From Brachionus plicatilis (lineage: Eukaryota; Rotifera; Eurotatoria; Ploima; Brachionidae), in the NCBI GenBank assembly GCA_010279815.1, contig QEOQ01000242.1, positions 546,475 through 610,474 on the forward strand: DNA of 64,000 bases, read 5' to 3'. Shown piece by piece: positions 26,794 through 40,300 of this stretch. Numbering within the stretch: position 1 is the stretch's first letter; every line of letters begins with the position of its first letter. The position numbers and the translations under genes were made by a program. The notes below the pieces were generated by a model. The model worked only from the letters and a program-made list of their open reading frames with translations. It made no database searches and was not told where the DNA came from.

Positions 26794-27969
26794 TGTATTG
26801 ATAAAATAAATCGTTGAAATTGGTTGAAAATTTAGTCGGTTTTTTGATTTACCTATTGAGTTTTACATTTAAATTTTTTATTAATTTGTATTCTAGTAAC
26901 CATGGTAGCTGAATTTATTTTTGACTCACAATCATGTTAACAAAATTTTTTTAGATTTATCTTAATTGATTTTATAATCAGGCATGCTTTGATAAAAGAT
27001 TTATTTTTATTAAATGCTGATTGTCAAGTTTAAATTATTGGAATTATTTTATTATAAATTTTGATTTAGAATTAGAATTTAATATTTTATATTCCAATTG
27101 ATTTTGGTTATAATAATTATTTTATTTGATGATAAAAAAAAATTTTTGATGCATACTTTCTATTCAATTAATCTAAATTTTTGTGTTTTTTGATGATGAA
27201 TTTATATTAATTGATTCATTTATATTTTTTTTTGATGAAATTTTAATAAATTTGGTGATGAAAATAAAAATATTTTGGCGATAAATTTCATTTTTTTGAT
27301 GTCTAAAATTTTGATGTTATTTACTCTATTTTTGGTGATAAATTTTAGTTATTTTATGATACAATAAATACCACCCTATGTAAACTACGTCCTTTGAAAC
27401 ACAAAATTTCATTATTTTTGGGATATCTAGTTTTCTCGTATCTCGATTATCAAAATATCTCGTGAGATATTTTATACTTTGATCTAAATGAAATATCATT
27501 TTTGTCAAAGCAGCGGTTGATTTCTGAGAAAAAAACTTATTAAAAATATGTTTAATTAAATTGAACTGTTTTATTAAATTGAATTAATTTGAAGTATAAT
27601 TTTTAAGTGTAAACAAAAACAAAATATATAGCGATAGATATTAATATATTTTTAAATACACAAATATTTTTCAATTTTTAATAAGCTTTGTTAAAAAAAA
27701 TTATAAAATATTAATCTCTCTATTTTAGATGTGAGCTTTTATTATACGTTTCGCGACTATCAAATTCAAATTTTTTTTCAAAAAAAACTTAAATTAAAAT
27801 GAAAATTTAAGTAATTTAATAGCTCTAATAATTAATAATCTCACTACATTCAAGCAAGTTTTTGATGGAAAAATTTCGTCATTTTCAAAAAAAAACATTT
27901 CGTATATTTTGAAAAGGTCGTTAAAAGCTTCACTTGACAGAATCTCATTATTTGGTAGCAAAATTCAAT
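26794..27969. other. Intergenic, AT-rich with degenerate TTTTGATGA repeats
   Basis: Between about 27120 and 27360 the words TTTTGATGA/TTTTTGGTGATAAA recur every 20-40 bp, like a decayed tandem array. No gene is supported. Confidence 0.35.
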
Positions 27970-28341
27970 GATATTGTGAGATTCAAATACAAATTGAAAA
28001 AAATTCCTTCCTTTTTTGATGAATTAAAATTAAAGTTAATAAAATATACTTAAAAAAATAATGCAACAAATGCAACATACTTTGTTGCATCTTTTTTACA
28101 TAAATTAAAATCATTATTTTCTTTTTTTTAGTAAATTAAACCAAAAATCAATTTAAATATTATTGATATTTTATTTTTTGTCTTATTTAAACATGAGAAA
28201 AATTACTTTAAGTAAAAAAGGTGCAACAAAGTATGTTGCACTTTATTGCAGTAATTTTTAAGAATATTTCACTAAATTTAATCTAAATTCATCAAAAAAG
28301 GAAGAATTTTTGTTCAATTTGTATTTGAATTTCACAATACC
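27970..28341. mobile_element. Merlin-like MITE, copy 1 (372 bp)
   Basis: Inverted ends (left GATATTGTGAGATTCAAATA, right complement GGTATTGTGAAATTCAAATA) are flanked by identical 9-bp duplications AAATTCAAT (27961-27969, 28342-28350). The interior has the shared family motif TGCAACA...TGTTGCA. Same family as 36548-36895, 37052-37659 and 43858-44248. Confidence 0.82.
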
Positions 28342-29835
28342 AAATTCAATCTTATTTATTTTTACAAATATGCGTTTAATTAAAAAATTAGACAAAAATA
28401 GATCATAAGGATCATTTTAAGATTATAAAAAATAAATCAAAATAAAAGTATAAATAAAAATTATTTATCTGCCAAGATTTACGTTATTATATCGAATCGA
28501 ATGGTCAAGATTTCAAAAGAGTTTTTTTGACAATTAGAAAATTTATTCTCTTCCATAATCAGCATTTTTGATATTGATACAGCTTCTCATTCTGTATGAC
28601 TGATTTGCATAAAATAACTCTGAATAAATTTCAAGGCAGATCCACTAAATTTTAGATTCAAAGATTTTCTGTCAAATAACTGAGGGAAGTTTTTCAGAAG
28701 TCCATTTTTTTTATAAAACGTCTGCCTCCAGAATACCATTCGTCATTCAATCAATGCAACCAACATCAAGGTGATTATGAACAACAAGGTGGTCATTGGA
28801 TTGAATAACACTGTTTTGAAGAACATTTTGTGAGCAAATAAACCAAGTGCTAAACTATTAAAGAAATTGCATAGTTTTCTTTCATTCATTATTTTAGAAT
28901 CTAAAACTCGGAAAATTTCGAATTGAATTTTTTCCAAATGGTCAAAAGGAAAAATTATAAATCAAAATTAAATTCTTTATCTTAAGTTAAAATTTTATTT
29001 ATACAAAGAATTCTTAATTTTTCCCATATTTTTTTCAGAGTTTTCATAGTTTTGCATAAATTAGTGACGATGATAATTTGAAAATTTTGAAATTTGCAAA
29101 CTTGAATTGAATTTTTCAACAAAATGAAATTTGATCAAGATTTTTTCTTTATAAAAATAAATTTATTTTTACATTTAGAATTAAAGATCGAATATTGATA
29201 GAAAGAGTAATAATTGTTAAATTTTTTAGACTTTTTTCCTGATTTAATAGAACTTTTTTTGATTTTTATGCTAAAAATTTTCAAAATTATCAATTTATTT
29301 TTAAACTTTTAAATATTTTGCTTTGATTTAATTTTTTTTTCTCTAAACTTCGCCGCCGCTTTGTCAAATTTAGCCCAAAGTACCGAAAAAATGATTAAAA
29401 ATTAAATGCTTTTAAATTTTTTATTATGGCTTTAAAAAAAAACTTTTAAACAGCTCTGTTGAAATCTATGTTTTGATACTTTTTCAGATAATCAACATAC
29501 TAATAATTTTTTCCAAATAAAAACATTTTTTTAGTAATTTTCGATTTCTTTGAAAAGAATTTTATGTATCAGTTTAGATGCCTGATACCATCAAGTAATG
29601 TAATTTTGATATCGCTAGGTTTAATCTAATTTTTTTTTGATATTTTAAATTGAGAAAATATTACCTGCGTGTTTATATTATTTAATTTACGTTTAATTTA
29701 ATTAATTTCTGTTTATAATATTTATTCAAAATAAATGTGTATAAAATACTTAAAAAGCGTTTATTTTATTTAATTTTAGGGAAAAAATATTAGACAAAAA
29801 AAATTAAAAAAAATCTTAGTTTTATTTTCCACAGA
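28342..29835. other. Intergenic, no gene supported
   Basis: A 64-codon minus-strand frame (28937-28743) ends in a hydrophobic segment (TTLLFIITLMLVALIE). It has no upstream exon or family match, so it is left uncalled. Confidence 0.3.
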
Positions 29836-30953
29836 AAGCTTTTGTACAAACTCAAGTTTTTTGGTTTTGGTGATTGCCTGATCAATTGGATAAAGGCGTT
29901 TCTGTTAGAACGTTCTCAAAGGGTAGTGTTAGGGGACACTAGTTCAAATTGGGTTAAAGTTAACAGTGGAGTTCCACAAGGTTCAGTGCTCGGTCCTTTA
30001 CTCTTTATTATTTATATAAACGATATGTTGGATATTGTCTAAAACAATTGTGAAGCTTATGCTGATGGCACGAAGATCTTATCAATAGTTAGCAATTTCA
30101 ACTCGATTTATAAGCTACAATCAGATATGGATAAGGTGTGCAAGTGGTCAAAATAGTAGTCGACTCAGCTAAACGTAGAAAAATGTAAAGTAGTTCACAT
30201 TGGTATCAATAATCTTGAGTTCGAGTAAAAGATTGGTTTGAAGCCCCTGAGTAAGTCAAAATGCGAAAGAGATTTGGGTATTTACATACAGAATGATTTA
30301 AAATGGGACACACAAGTCAAGAATGCAACAGTTAAAGCAAATAGTATGTTGGGTATAATTAGGAAAGCATTTAAGAATCCTTGCAGCGAGACTTTCAAAC
30401 TATTGTATTGTTCTATGGTTAGACCGCACCTGGAGTATGCTGTCAGTGCATGGTGTCCATATTTGGAAAAGGATATAAATGAGCTTGAGAAAGTTCAACG
30501 AAGAGCAACAAAGTTGATTCCAGAACTGCGTGATTTAGATTATCAACAACGTTTGTCAAAGCTAGAGTTAACTAACCTGAGGACAAGAAGATTAAGGGGT
30601 GACCTAATCCAAATGTACAAAGTGGTAAACAATTACGAACAAATTGAATTTAATAAAGGAATCAACTACAGTCTAAACACATCATCCGAGAGCCGAAGAT
30701 ATGAATTAAGGGGAAATAGCTATTGTCTAAAACGTGAACATGTTAAGAATTGTCTTCCTAGATTTAACTTTTTTAAAAATAGAGTCGTGAATGGATGGAA
30801 CCAACTCCCAGAAGATGTGGTAGATGCAAAGAACCTGAATACTTTAAAAGCTAAGCTTGATGTTTGGATGTCGAAACAAAAAGAAGCAACTGCTACAGCT
30901 CTTTAGAGTTATGCTTAGATAACCTCTAAGCTGCAGTTTAAACTACTACTACT
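29836..30953 (+). mobile_element. Truncated LINE (CR1/jockey-like) reverse transcriptase with trinucleotide tail
   Basis: The frame 29842-30042 has the RT motif SGVPQGSVLGPLLFIIYIND. After a stop (near 30042) the next block has YADG where the catalytic YADD is expected. A further stop precedes a long intact frame (30238-30906) with the thumb/C-terminal region (RPHLEYAVSAWCPYL, LEKVQRRATKLIPELR, RRLRGDLIQMYKV). The copy ends in (ACT)n at about 30942-30956, like the copy at 7975-8690. Stops and the altered active site make it non-functional. Confidence 0.87.
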
Positions 30954-30967
30954 ACTAAATAAAAGTT

Positions 30968-31207
30968 TTATTTTCTCCCCTCACTCTCTTGCCTTACTAA
31001 ACAACTTTTCGCTTTAGCTTTGCGACCTACTTTAGCCTTTGGTTCGATGGCGACTCGAATATACCGTGTTGGTATAGTCGTTAGCTTAAGATTTGCGGCC
31101 AAAGCTATTATATGATAACAAAAGTAATTTTTCAGGAAGAATGAACAACTGCATTCACTCTTCAACCACTCTGTTTCGTCCAATTTAATTACTTTGATTC
31201 GTTTCAT
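30968..31207 (-). pseudogene. SWIM zinc-finger fragment, probably from a MULE-type transposase
   Basis: The minus-strand frame of 79 codons has the SWIM pattern C-x-C-x(n)-C-x-H (SECSCSFFLKNYFCYHIIAL), followed by a basic segment rich in Lys/Ala. In MULE transposases a SWIM domain follows the DDE core, and nothing of the core is seen here. It lies directly against the LINE tail. A stand-alone host gene is less likely given the lack of an upstream exon. Confidence 0.5.
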
Positions 31208-32491
31208 GTAATTAACTAGACAATTCTTTTACATTTATTGTTACATTACTCTTACATTTCTTTTAGAAATGTAACCAGCATACCAGAGTTAAACATCATT
31301 AGTTTTTTTTTAAACAAATTATGTCAACATTAAGTAATTTAAGCAAGATTAAATATTTTATTCGAAAACTAAGTAATTTAGTGCAAATATAAAGTAATAA
31401 AAAAATGGAATGTCGAAAACTGACACTTATTTTTTCTGACGTTAATTAATAATTATAAATAAAAACTAAGTAATTGAAAAATACAGGTAAGTAACGTCCT
31501 TTTAAATTTAAGCTAAGTAAGGTGTAAAATAAATGAGGGTTTGATAGAATTTAATGTTTTTTTTCAACAAACTTAAAAATTTGTTTATCAAACTTTAGAA
31601 CATGAGGTAAAAATCATGATTCAAATATTTGTTGTTAAGCATTTGACTAAAATTTTTTTTTTCATTGTTAAAAATGTTTACTATTCAGCATTACCTGTTA
31701 AAGATAGTGTAGATTTAAAATTAAATGTTTTAATTTTTTTTTTATTTTAAATTTTAAATTACTTATCGACAAGAGCATTGGTAAGTATCAACTTTTTATA
31801 TTAGTGATTTTAGAATTAAATGTCAAATTAAACATTTATGAAGAAAAAATAAAAACAAAATTATATGTTAAAAATTTTATTTTTTTCTGCTTTTATTTTT
31901 AGAATAGAAATAGGAGAGAAATAATAAAATTAAATCTAAAATTTTAACAAATAATTATAAAGCTATTATTTTATTATTACATAAATAATAATAATAATAA
32001 TAATAATGACAGATTGAATAGAAAATGAGCAAGGTTAAAAATTAAAGTTTTTATCCTGAGCAATTTTAAGCAACAATGAAGATGCAGTCCTTTAATTGTT
32101 ACAAAGGTAAATTTGTGTAGTAAAATTGCAGTTTAGCTACAATTTCTGTCAAGAATCAAAATTAAATCTTTTTAAATTTTTTTAAAAAGTAAAAATTCCA
32201 TAAAATATTTTTTATGCTGTTGAGAATTTATTTATAGTAACAGAACAAGTCACGGAGGGGGGCTGCACCCCATCCGTACCTCACCAGCTTTGGAATTTTA
32301 AAATATATTTTACAGATACTTGATTTCATAATCGAGGTTTATTATTACTAGATGACATTTTTTCTGGAATAAAATTTGAAAGCGATTTTTTCAAATGGAA
32401 AAGATTAGTAAAAATTAATTTTTGTATGAATTAATTATTTCATACATTTTATTAAACAAGACAAATTTTTAAAAAAATTTAAGTAAAAACA
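31208..32491. other. Intergenic with (AAT)n microsatellite and repeat tail
   Basis: (AAT)n at about 31983-32008. A GC-richer patch at 32252-32285 has the words CACGGAGGGG and CTGC, also found on the minus strand at 53897-53945, so it is probably a repeat end. No gene is seen. Confidence 0.4.
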
Positions 32492-33354
32492 TTAACAATT
32501 AAAAAAATCTTCATCCAAAAGCATTTCAAAATTTTCCTTGGACATACTATAACAACCTGTTTCATTAAAATTGTCTTGCTTTTTCAAATAAAAGTTTGAT
32601 TTTATTCTGTTCACTGCTTGATCGTACTCAGTTTCACTTTCTTCCTTGGCAAAACCATTCTCCTCTTCTTCGCTGCTAATATCTTCCAAATCTTTTACAC
32701 TGACAACAATATCCTCTTGACTAGACATGTGCATATTGGCCAAATGCTCATCAAGCTTTTGCTTTGTCGTCAATTTCCGATTGCATATAAAACACACGAA
32801 CCTTTCATTTTTATGCTTGGTCCTTAAAGAAAATAATAAAATACAAATTATTAACAAATAATTAATAAAACTAACCTCACGTGAACACTTAAATTTCCTT
32901 TGAACAAAAATGACTTGTCACATAAATTACAGTTAAATCTCGGTCGGTTTTCTTCGTGCACGACCAAATGAGTTCTGAGGTAGTATTTCTCATTGAAACG
33001 CTGCTGGCATATTGGACAAACATAATCTTTAATTTTTTTTTTTAAATAAATAATTTTTAAGTTAACTTAATTTTTTTGTCAATGTTTTTTTTTCAAAATA
33101 CCTCCGTGAGTTTTTTCATGAATTCTTAATTTTCTAATACTAATGAATTTAGCTTGGCAAATGGGGCACTGGGGCTCAAGTTTTGTGTGCACATAAAACA
33201 AATGTTGATGCAGCTCCAGGCGTTTTGAAAATGTCTCATCACAATTTTCATAATGACACTGAAAATTTAATAAAAGTATTTTCAAATAGTTAATTTTTTT
33301 AGAGATCAAAAAATTTACTTTAAAAATTTCCAATTCATCGTCGTTTTCAGCCAT
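32492..33354 (-). CDS. C2H2 zinc-finger protein (five fingers, acidic tail)
   Basis: Four exons (33354-33319, 33258-33102, 33026-32876, 32822-32492) give 224 residues. Five C2H2-like fingers occur in tandem: CHYENCDETF...H, CPICQAKF...HEKTH, CPICQQRF...HLVVH, CNLCDKSF...HVRTKH and CFICNRKL...HLANMH. The C-terminal about 75 residues are acidic (EDISSEEEENGF). It is likely a nucleic-acid-binding nuclear protein; orthology is not assignable. A CCGCAG acceptor-like motif ends 14 nt before the ATG. The gene is divergent from TMEM256 with 198 bp between start codons, so they probably share a promoter region. Confidence 0.85.
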
Positions 33355-33552
33355 TTTTCTTGGACAAACTGCGGATCCAAAAATAAATAGAACGACTCGA
33401 TTTAATTTCTAATTTCAAATTTTAAAGAAATTCAAATATTCATATAATGCAAAATAATTAGTCTTGTTTTTTCTCTTTACTTTCATAAACATTTTTCAAT
33501 TTTTATTTATTTAGAAGAAAAAAATAAATTTTTGAAATATTTCTGGAAAAAA
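33355..33552. promoter_or_regulatory. Probable bidirectional promoter region between ZNF gene and TMEM256
   Basis: Only 198 bp separate the two divergent start codons, so both promoters must lie here or overlap the genes. No TATA element can be assigned with confidence in this A/T-rich sequence. Confidence 0.4.
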
Positions 33553-34152
33553 ATGACAGATATACTTAATACAATAGTGGTTAACCCGATCAAAAAAATA
33601 GGCTCTGTTCTCACTCGATCATCTTCATCCAAAACGGAAACAGTTGAAAAAGTAATTATCAAGCACGAATATGAAAAGATGCCGGTCTTGGGATTCAAAA
33701 GCTTGGCCAAGTCATCCAGGATATTTTTAAGATTGGCGGCTTTGAGCGGAGCAGCAGCAGTTGTGGCCAGCGCTTACGGCAGTCATGGTAGGGCATATAT
33801 TGAGCCAAAAATCATTAAGTAATCTTTGACCATTTAGTTTTTAATAAAAGACAAGAGACAACCAAAGATATGAGAGAATTGTATTTCACTGCTCAGTACT
33901 ACCATCTTGTTCACTCAGTAGCTTTATTAGGGGTGCCTTTTGTGAGCCGACCAAAAATAGTAATAAAATTTTTGATGTTAATTTTTTTTTTTAATTAATT
34001 ATTTGAAGACCGGTGTATTGCTTAGCAGTGGTATTGTACTTTTTTGCGGCACCATGTATTACCACGCTCTGACCAAAGATAACCGACTTCGTTTTTTGAC
34101 TCCTTATGGAGGATTTTGTCTAATCGCCGGATGGCTAAGCATTTTATTTTAA
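33553..34152 (+). CDS. TMEM256: TMEM256 (DUF423) family membrane protein
   Basis: Three exons (33553-33787, 33856-33959, 34009-34152) give 160 residues. Family blocks: RLAALSGAAAVVASAYGSHG, YYHLVHSVALLGVP, LLSSGIVLFCGTMYYHAL and LTPYGGFCLIAGW. There are about four hydrophobic segments, as in the family. The N-terminus is about 55 residues longer than the roughly 113-residue vertebrate protein; the extra part is Ser/Lys-rich and could be a mitochondrial targeting or linker region (inference). In exon 2 the AG at 33854-33855 must be used, because the AG at 33850 gives an early stop. MED25 starts 158 bp downstream on the same strand. Confidence 0.9.
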
Positions 34153-34310
34153 AAGTCAAAATCTTTAGAATTGAGACTCTAAATTTTTGAATAAATACTT
34201 TCTTTAATTTTTTGAAGACTAATGGAATTTAACAATTGGTTTTAAAAAACCAAAATTTTTAATCATTTTAATATTACAAATTTAGATTTTTTTAATTTCG
34301 TTTTTTTAGG

Positions 34311-37300
34311 ATGCAGCCACGACAAAAAAAAAATCCGACTGATGTTATTTTTTTGATCGAGTCGTCACCAATGATAGGTGTTTGCTATGACATGATTTTG
34401 GAAAATCACATTAAACCATTAATGCAGTAATTTAGTATTAACTGATTAATTTAATCAGATTAAAATGTTTTTTTAAAGGTTTTTTTATGGTATGCCAATC
34501 ACTGAAGAGTTAGCAATTTCCAAGGATGTATGTTTTTTTTTTTTAATTTAGTTATAATTAAGGCGTCATTTATTTTGATTAAAAGTTGTAAGAAAAAATG
34601 TTAATTAAATGTATTCGTTCGTCATCTAAAAGTATTATTTGTCATTTAAAAGATTAAGTGACAATTATTATTATTTCATAGAACTAAAAAGTATTTAAGG
34701 ATTTTTTTTTAATTAAATAGAACTTAAAACTATTAATTGTCAATACGAGTAATTAACCGGCATGAATTTTAATTAATTGTGTCTTGAAAAATTTTTTAGC
34801 AGAGACTGCATATTTAAATAATATTATTCAAAGTTTTTGTTCGCGATGTAAAATTCACTTCAAATTGAACAAAAATTATTTTCTTTTTATTAATTCAATT
34901 AAATTAATTTTATAAGATAAAAAAATTACAACAATATTTATTACCAAAAATAAAATCTTCAGGACATATGAACAGGCTTAGCTGCAAAACAAATCTTTTC
35001 TAATTAAAAAATTTAATTTGATTTGAATATTATTTATTGAATTAACGCCTCTTGACAAAATAAAAAATCATCAAAAATTTTTTTTAAATTTAATTAATTT
35101 AATTTTATTAAACCACTATTATTTTTGATTTATGCTATTTTTGGTTATTTTATGAAGTTTATGATCAATTTTGAATGATCATGATTTTTTCTAATAATTT
35201 TCATTTTCATAATTTTAAAATTATCTAACATTTAATTTTTCTATTTTTTGTAAATAAGACATCAAAAAAATTTTTTATAGCGCTTAATTTGCTGAAAGGG
35301 GAGCGTGCAATCTCCAAGCAGCTGGCCTTAATTGGCTATTTGTACAATAAATAAATAAATAAATAATAATGAAATTAAATGAAGAAAGATTTTTTTTCGG
35401 CATTCAATTATGCCAAGCGAAAGTCGACAAAAATTTATTCAAATGTCGTTCTTTTCAGTTTAATTCAGCTAAATTTGAGAGTCCTTCTTAAAAGAAAAGG
35501 TAAATTAGTTCTGGAAAATGTTACAGTTTATAGCATTGTGATTCACCCAAGAAAGATATAAGCATAAATTCTGAATTTTCTGCATTTTGTATTACAATTT
35601 TTCAAATCAAATGGACAATTTAAATTAAAAAAAAAATTCCAAAATTAAATTTATAAAAAATTTCAAAATGTTTTTAGTAAATACTAATTTGTGACCATGA
35701 TCACTGAAATTTTCCATAAAATTAAGTATGCCTTACTAAGCAGGTTTAAAGATATCTTTCCTTTTTCTTTTACTTTTTATTTTTAATCTCATTTAGCTTA
35801 GACATACAGTATTTGCGGCAATTAGCTACAAAGGCATCAATAGCACGCCAAATTCAATATGTAGTTTAATAAATCCAAATGCTAATGCCCGGCAATTTTG
35901 TGAAAAAATCGAATCTTCAATGGAGTATGCCTTAAATTTTTAGAGCTGAACAATTTTATAAAATTAATTTTATAAAGATTTTGGTCACAAGATGAAGAAT
36001 TTCATTTGGCAGAGGGATTTGCAATGGCTTTAGAAATATTTGAAGAATTGGATAAAAAAAGAGACAAACTACAGTAATTATTTTTTTCATGTCAAAGATT
36101 AAGGACTAATTCGATTTAAAATTAAAAATTTTTTTTAAAAAATATTTTATTCTGCCTTATTATATTTATCAAAAATTTTAATTGTTTACTTTTTTGACAA
36201 TATAGAATTGAGAGACATAATCAAATGCGTCATATAGTTTTGATAGCTAGCCAAAAACCGTACGAAGATGTTCCTATTTTCGAATCCAAGAAATACAAGG
36301 GGCAAAAATTGGACAATATACTACACAATTTATCACAAGTAAATTTTATTTTTCAAAAATTTACTAAAAATCTAGATTTAAGTTTCTACAGTTAATTTTA
36401 AAAAAATCTACAGAATTCAAAATAATTTTTCCTGACTTAAAATTGATGATTCAATTTATATTCATGACATCTTAATAGTCACTTAACCTGTTTAGACTGA
36501 GTAATAGAAGATCAACTCGATTCAGTAACCTATGTATCAGTTCGAAGGGTTTAGTGAATTTCAAAAACAAATTGAACAAAAGTTTTTCATTTTTTAATAA
36601 ATTAAAATTAGTTAATAAAAAATTTTAGAAAAAATACTGCAATATAGTGCAACATACTTTGTGCACTTTTTTTACCTAAAATAAAATTTTTATTTTTCTT
36701 ATTTTTAAAAAATAAAATCAATAATCTATTTAAATCTTATTGAATCGTTTTTTTTGTCAATTTTTACATGAGAAAAATTATTTTAGGTAAAAAAATACAG
36801 CAGTATTTTTTCTAAAATTTTTTATTTACTCTAATTTTAATTTATTAAAAAATTGAAAAATTTTTGTTCAATTTGTTTTTGAAATTCACAATACCAGTTC
36901 GGAGTCGTTGTTTAAAAAGGTGCAGAAAAAGGATATGAGCGCCTCCCCTATCATTATCGGCTAGGATAGAAAAAATTTTACTAGTCACTTAATAAAAACT
37001 CGTAATCTTATTCCATTTTTTTCTGTATTGGAAGAGAGGTTGAGAAAACTTGGTGTCGTGAATTTCGAATACAAATTTAACAAAAATTCGCCATTTTTGG
37101 ATAGATGAAGAGGTGAAAATGTTAATTGTATCATTCTAGTTGTTCCACATCTTAAAGCAGAAACTTTTCTTAAAATAATTTACGACTATATTGAAGATGA
37201 AAACATTAATTAATCTTTACAACTTATTGTTATTCCTAATAACTAAATAACTTATAAATAAATATAATATGTGAAAAGAATTAAATAGCTCACCTATTTT

Positions 37301-40300
37301 TTCAGGTAAAAAAAGGATAAAAAATTGATCTTTTTATTTGGTCAGCTCACTAAAAGAATTTTTAGCAAGATCACTAATTATTTAAATTCACAAAACGTAG
37401 AAGCGCCCTTTTTTACGATAAAATAAAATTTTAATTTTTTTATATTTTGTAAAACAAATCAATTATCAGGTTAAATCTTATTGACGCTTTATTATTGTTT
37501 TTTTTTTTACATCAGGAAATGTTTTATTCGGTATAAAAGTGCAACAAAGTATGTTGGAATATTTTGCAGTATTTTTTTGATATTGTTTATAAACTTTAAT
37601 TTTAATTTATCAAATAGCGAAGAATTTTTGTTCAATTTGTATTTGAATTTCACAATACCAAAAAACTTTTTAGATAATTTTTCACCTCACAAAAACTTTT
37701 TTCTTAAAAATTTTAAAATAAATGAAAAATTAAATTATACATTTTTGATATAAAAACAATCATTCAGGTTAAGTTAATTCAAAAATTTAAATTCATTACT
37801 TTTAAATCCATTCATTCAAACTAAAATAATTTTATTTTTCAACTTAAACAAATTTTAAAACAACAATTTTTTGTCTTTAAAAAATTTTATTAAAATCAAT
37901 AAAAAATTATATTTCAATAAAAAGGGATATATTAAAAATTTTATATTTGAAAATAAATTTGACACATCAAGTAATTGCTAAGATAAAAAATATTTTAAAG
38001 AATATTATAAAATATTGTTTTTCTCTATTATAAAAAAAAATTTAACACTTATATTTTGATCTTTTGGTCTTAATCTCAAACTTCAATTTACTAAACTTTC
38101 AAAAATTTTTATCCACTAAAATTTAATTGTAAATAGAAAAAAAATTCTTACATTAAATTGGGCATGATAAATTTTAAAAATATTTTTTGATGACCAATTC
38201 CTAGTTAAAAATGTAAAATAATAAAACTAAAAATAATTTAATATTATTTATTCTACAGTTATTAAATGTCATCTTAATTTTTTAACTTGTAACAAAAAAA
38301 TTAATTTAATAAAAAGTTATCTTTTAAATTTTTTCAAAAATTTATTTCATTTGAAGTTTCAAGTTAATTTATCAATTATATCACCGAAATACTCGATGGA
38401 CTGGATCAAGCTATTTGATCGAATAAACGTCAATTCATGTGATATTAAATTAGACAAAATAGGCAACTTTAAATACTTGATTTTGTTACAAAATTCCATT
38501 CATCTAATTGATTATGAAGCGCAGCAGCAAAAACTCCACCAGCAACAATTAATTCAGCAACAAGCTCAGCAGCCTGTTCAGGTCACAGCGCAACCACCTT
38601 CAGTTCCAAGTGTTCAAGAACAATATCAAATAGCCCAAGAATCTGTACCGAGTCCTGCTATCGCCCAACAACAATTGGGCTATCAGCAAGTATCGACTCA
38701 AATGGCACAATCCAATTTATCCCATGTGCAGAGCATCCAGGGCCAGCAAGCACAGCAAAGCTCTCAACAGCAGTTTATTCCTCAGCAAAAAGTCATACTT
38801 CAACAAACTTCACAAGCAGGACAAGGTGTATCACAAATTCAACAAATGAATCAAAATTTTGTGACTATTCCACCAGCGCAGCAAATACAGACTCAACAGG
38901 AAATGTTTTCCCAGCAGCAATTGCAACAGCAGCAGATAATATCACAGCCAAGTCCCGGACAGCCAAATTTGATGCCTAGGACTACCTCGAACATCGGAAA
39001 ACAAATGTCTGGCCAGCAAGCACCTCAGCAGCCTCAAGGCGTCACCGTCATATCAGGCCAAGGGCCTAGACCTCAGATTGTTCAAGTACAACCTATTGTT
39101 CGCATGGGACAGCCTCAAGGACAACAACAAGTAATTAAAGTGATGTAGAATCACACAAAAATATAAATAAATTATAAAAAACTTTGCCAAAAATTCTTTG
39201 ATTTTAGGATTTCAATTAATATAATACATAAAATTATATAAAATATAAAATAATAGAGTTTTTAATATAAAATAATTCTAATTCAGAAAATCAAATTTTA
39301 CTTAATAATTTAATTTTGGCAAAGTTCACATAAACTTAGCTATTTGCTAATTTTTCAGAGTTTTTTTACGTCAAAGTCACTGGCTTTATTTTTTTTTTCA
39401 AGTCAATCCCAATTTATATTTGGCTATGTGAAAACTTAGTTCATTTTTAAAAAAAAAATAAAAATTTTAAATGGCTAAGATAAATGGCTATAATCATTTA
39501 CCCTAGTTAAAGAATTCAAAACGCTAGGTAAATAAAAAAATTCGCTAAGTATAAAGTTTAATTTGCTAGTTCAGTAAAAAACTAAAATAGAAATTATTTT
39601 TTGCTAGGTATTATTTATTGATTTTTCTTAATTTAATAAAATGATAGGTAAATCAAAAAAATGCTAGATAAATTAAAAAAAATGTAATGTTTAAATACAA
39701 AGGATTCAATAAATAAATTACAAAACAACTTAATTAGACAAATGTTTGGTTTAAAAGCCTACTGTCACATGTCACGAGTCTTAAAAGTACTAAAATTATT
39801 CAACTTTGATGAACTTTATCTATTTTCAAAACTAACTTTTATTGATACAATTAAATATAATTATCTATCATCACAATTTTTAAAATATATGCTAAGTGAC
39901 CCCCCCTCTAATAAATCTTTTTCCTCCGACTTAGTACTTATTTCCAAGTACTTTAAAATTGAAACCTCAAAAATTTCAGTAAATATAAACCAACTTAAAG
40001 AAAATCTTAAGAATAATCTGATTTCTAATGATGGTATATCTGATTCAATTTGGTTATGTCTTTGCAATTTAAAATTAAAACATTACAGAACTCTCCTAAA
40101 TGAGCTAATTCAAAATAAAAGAAATTCATGAATTTTGGTCCAAATTATCTTGCTTTCTAACTTTCATGCCTTTTTCTATTTTCGAACTAATGTTCCTTTT
40201 TTATTTTTGTAATTTTTTTTTAGGTAATAATTTTTCATTTTTTAAAAAAACACAAAAACACAAAAAAAAAATGTTATCTTTATTTTCTTTTATTTCTCCT

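Noticed and set aside
27326..27508. 60-codon minus-strand frame
   Set aside because: Lies in degenerate TTTTGATGA-type repeats; no coding texture.
28743..28937. 64-codon minus-strand frame with a hydrophobic end
   Set aside because: No neighbouring exon, no family, and such frames are expected by chance in this base composition.
39131..39148. End of a stand-alone Gln-rich gene at 39148
   Set aside because: An in-phase donor at 39131 joins to 42782, where the MED25 ACID domain follows. The preceding VWA part is also in phase.
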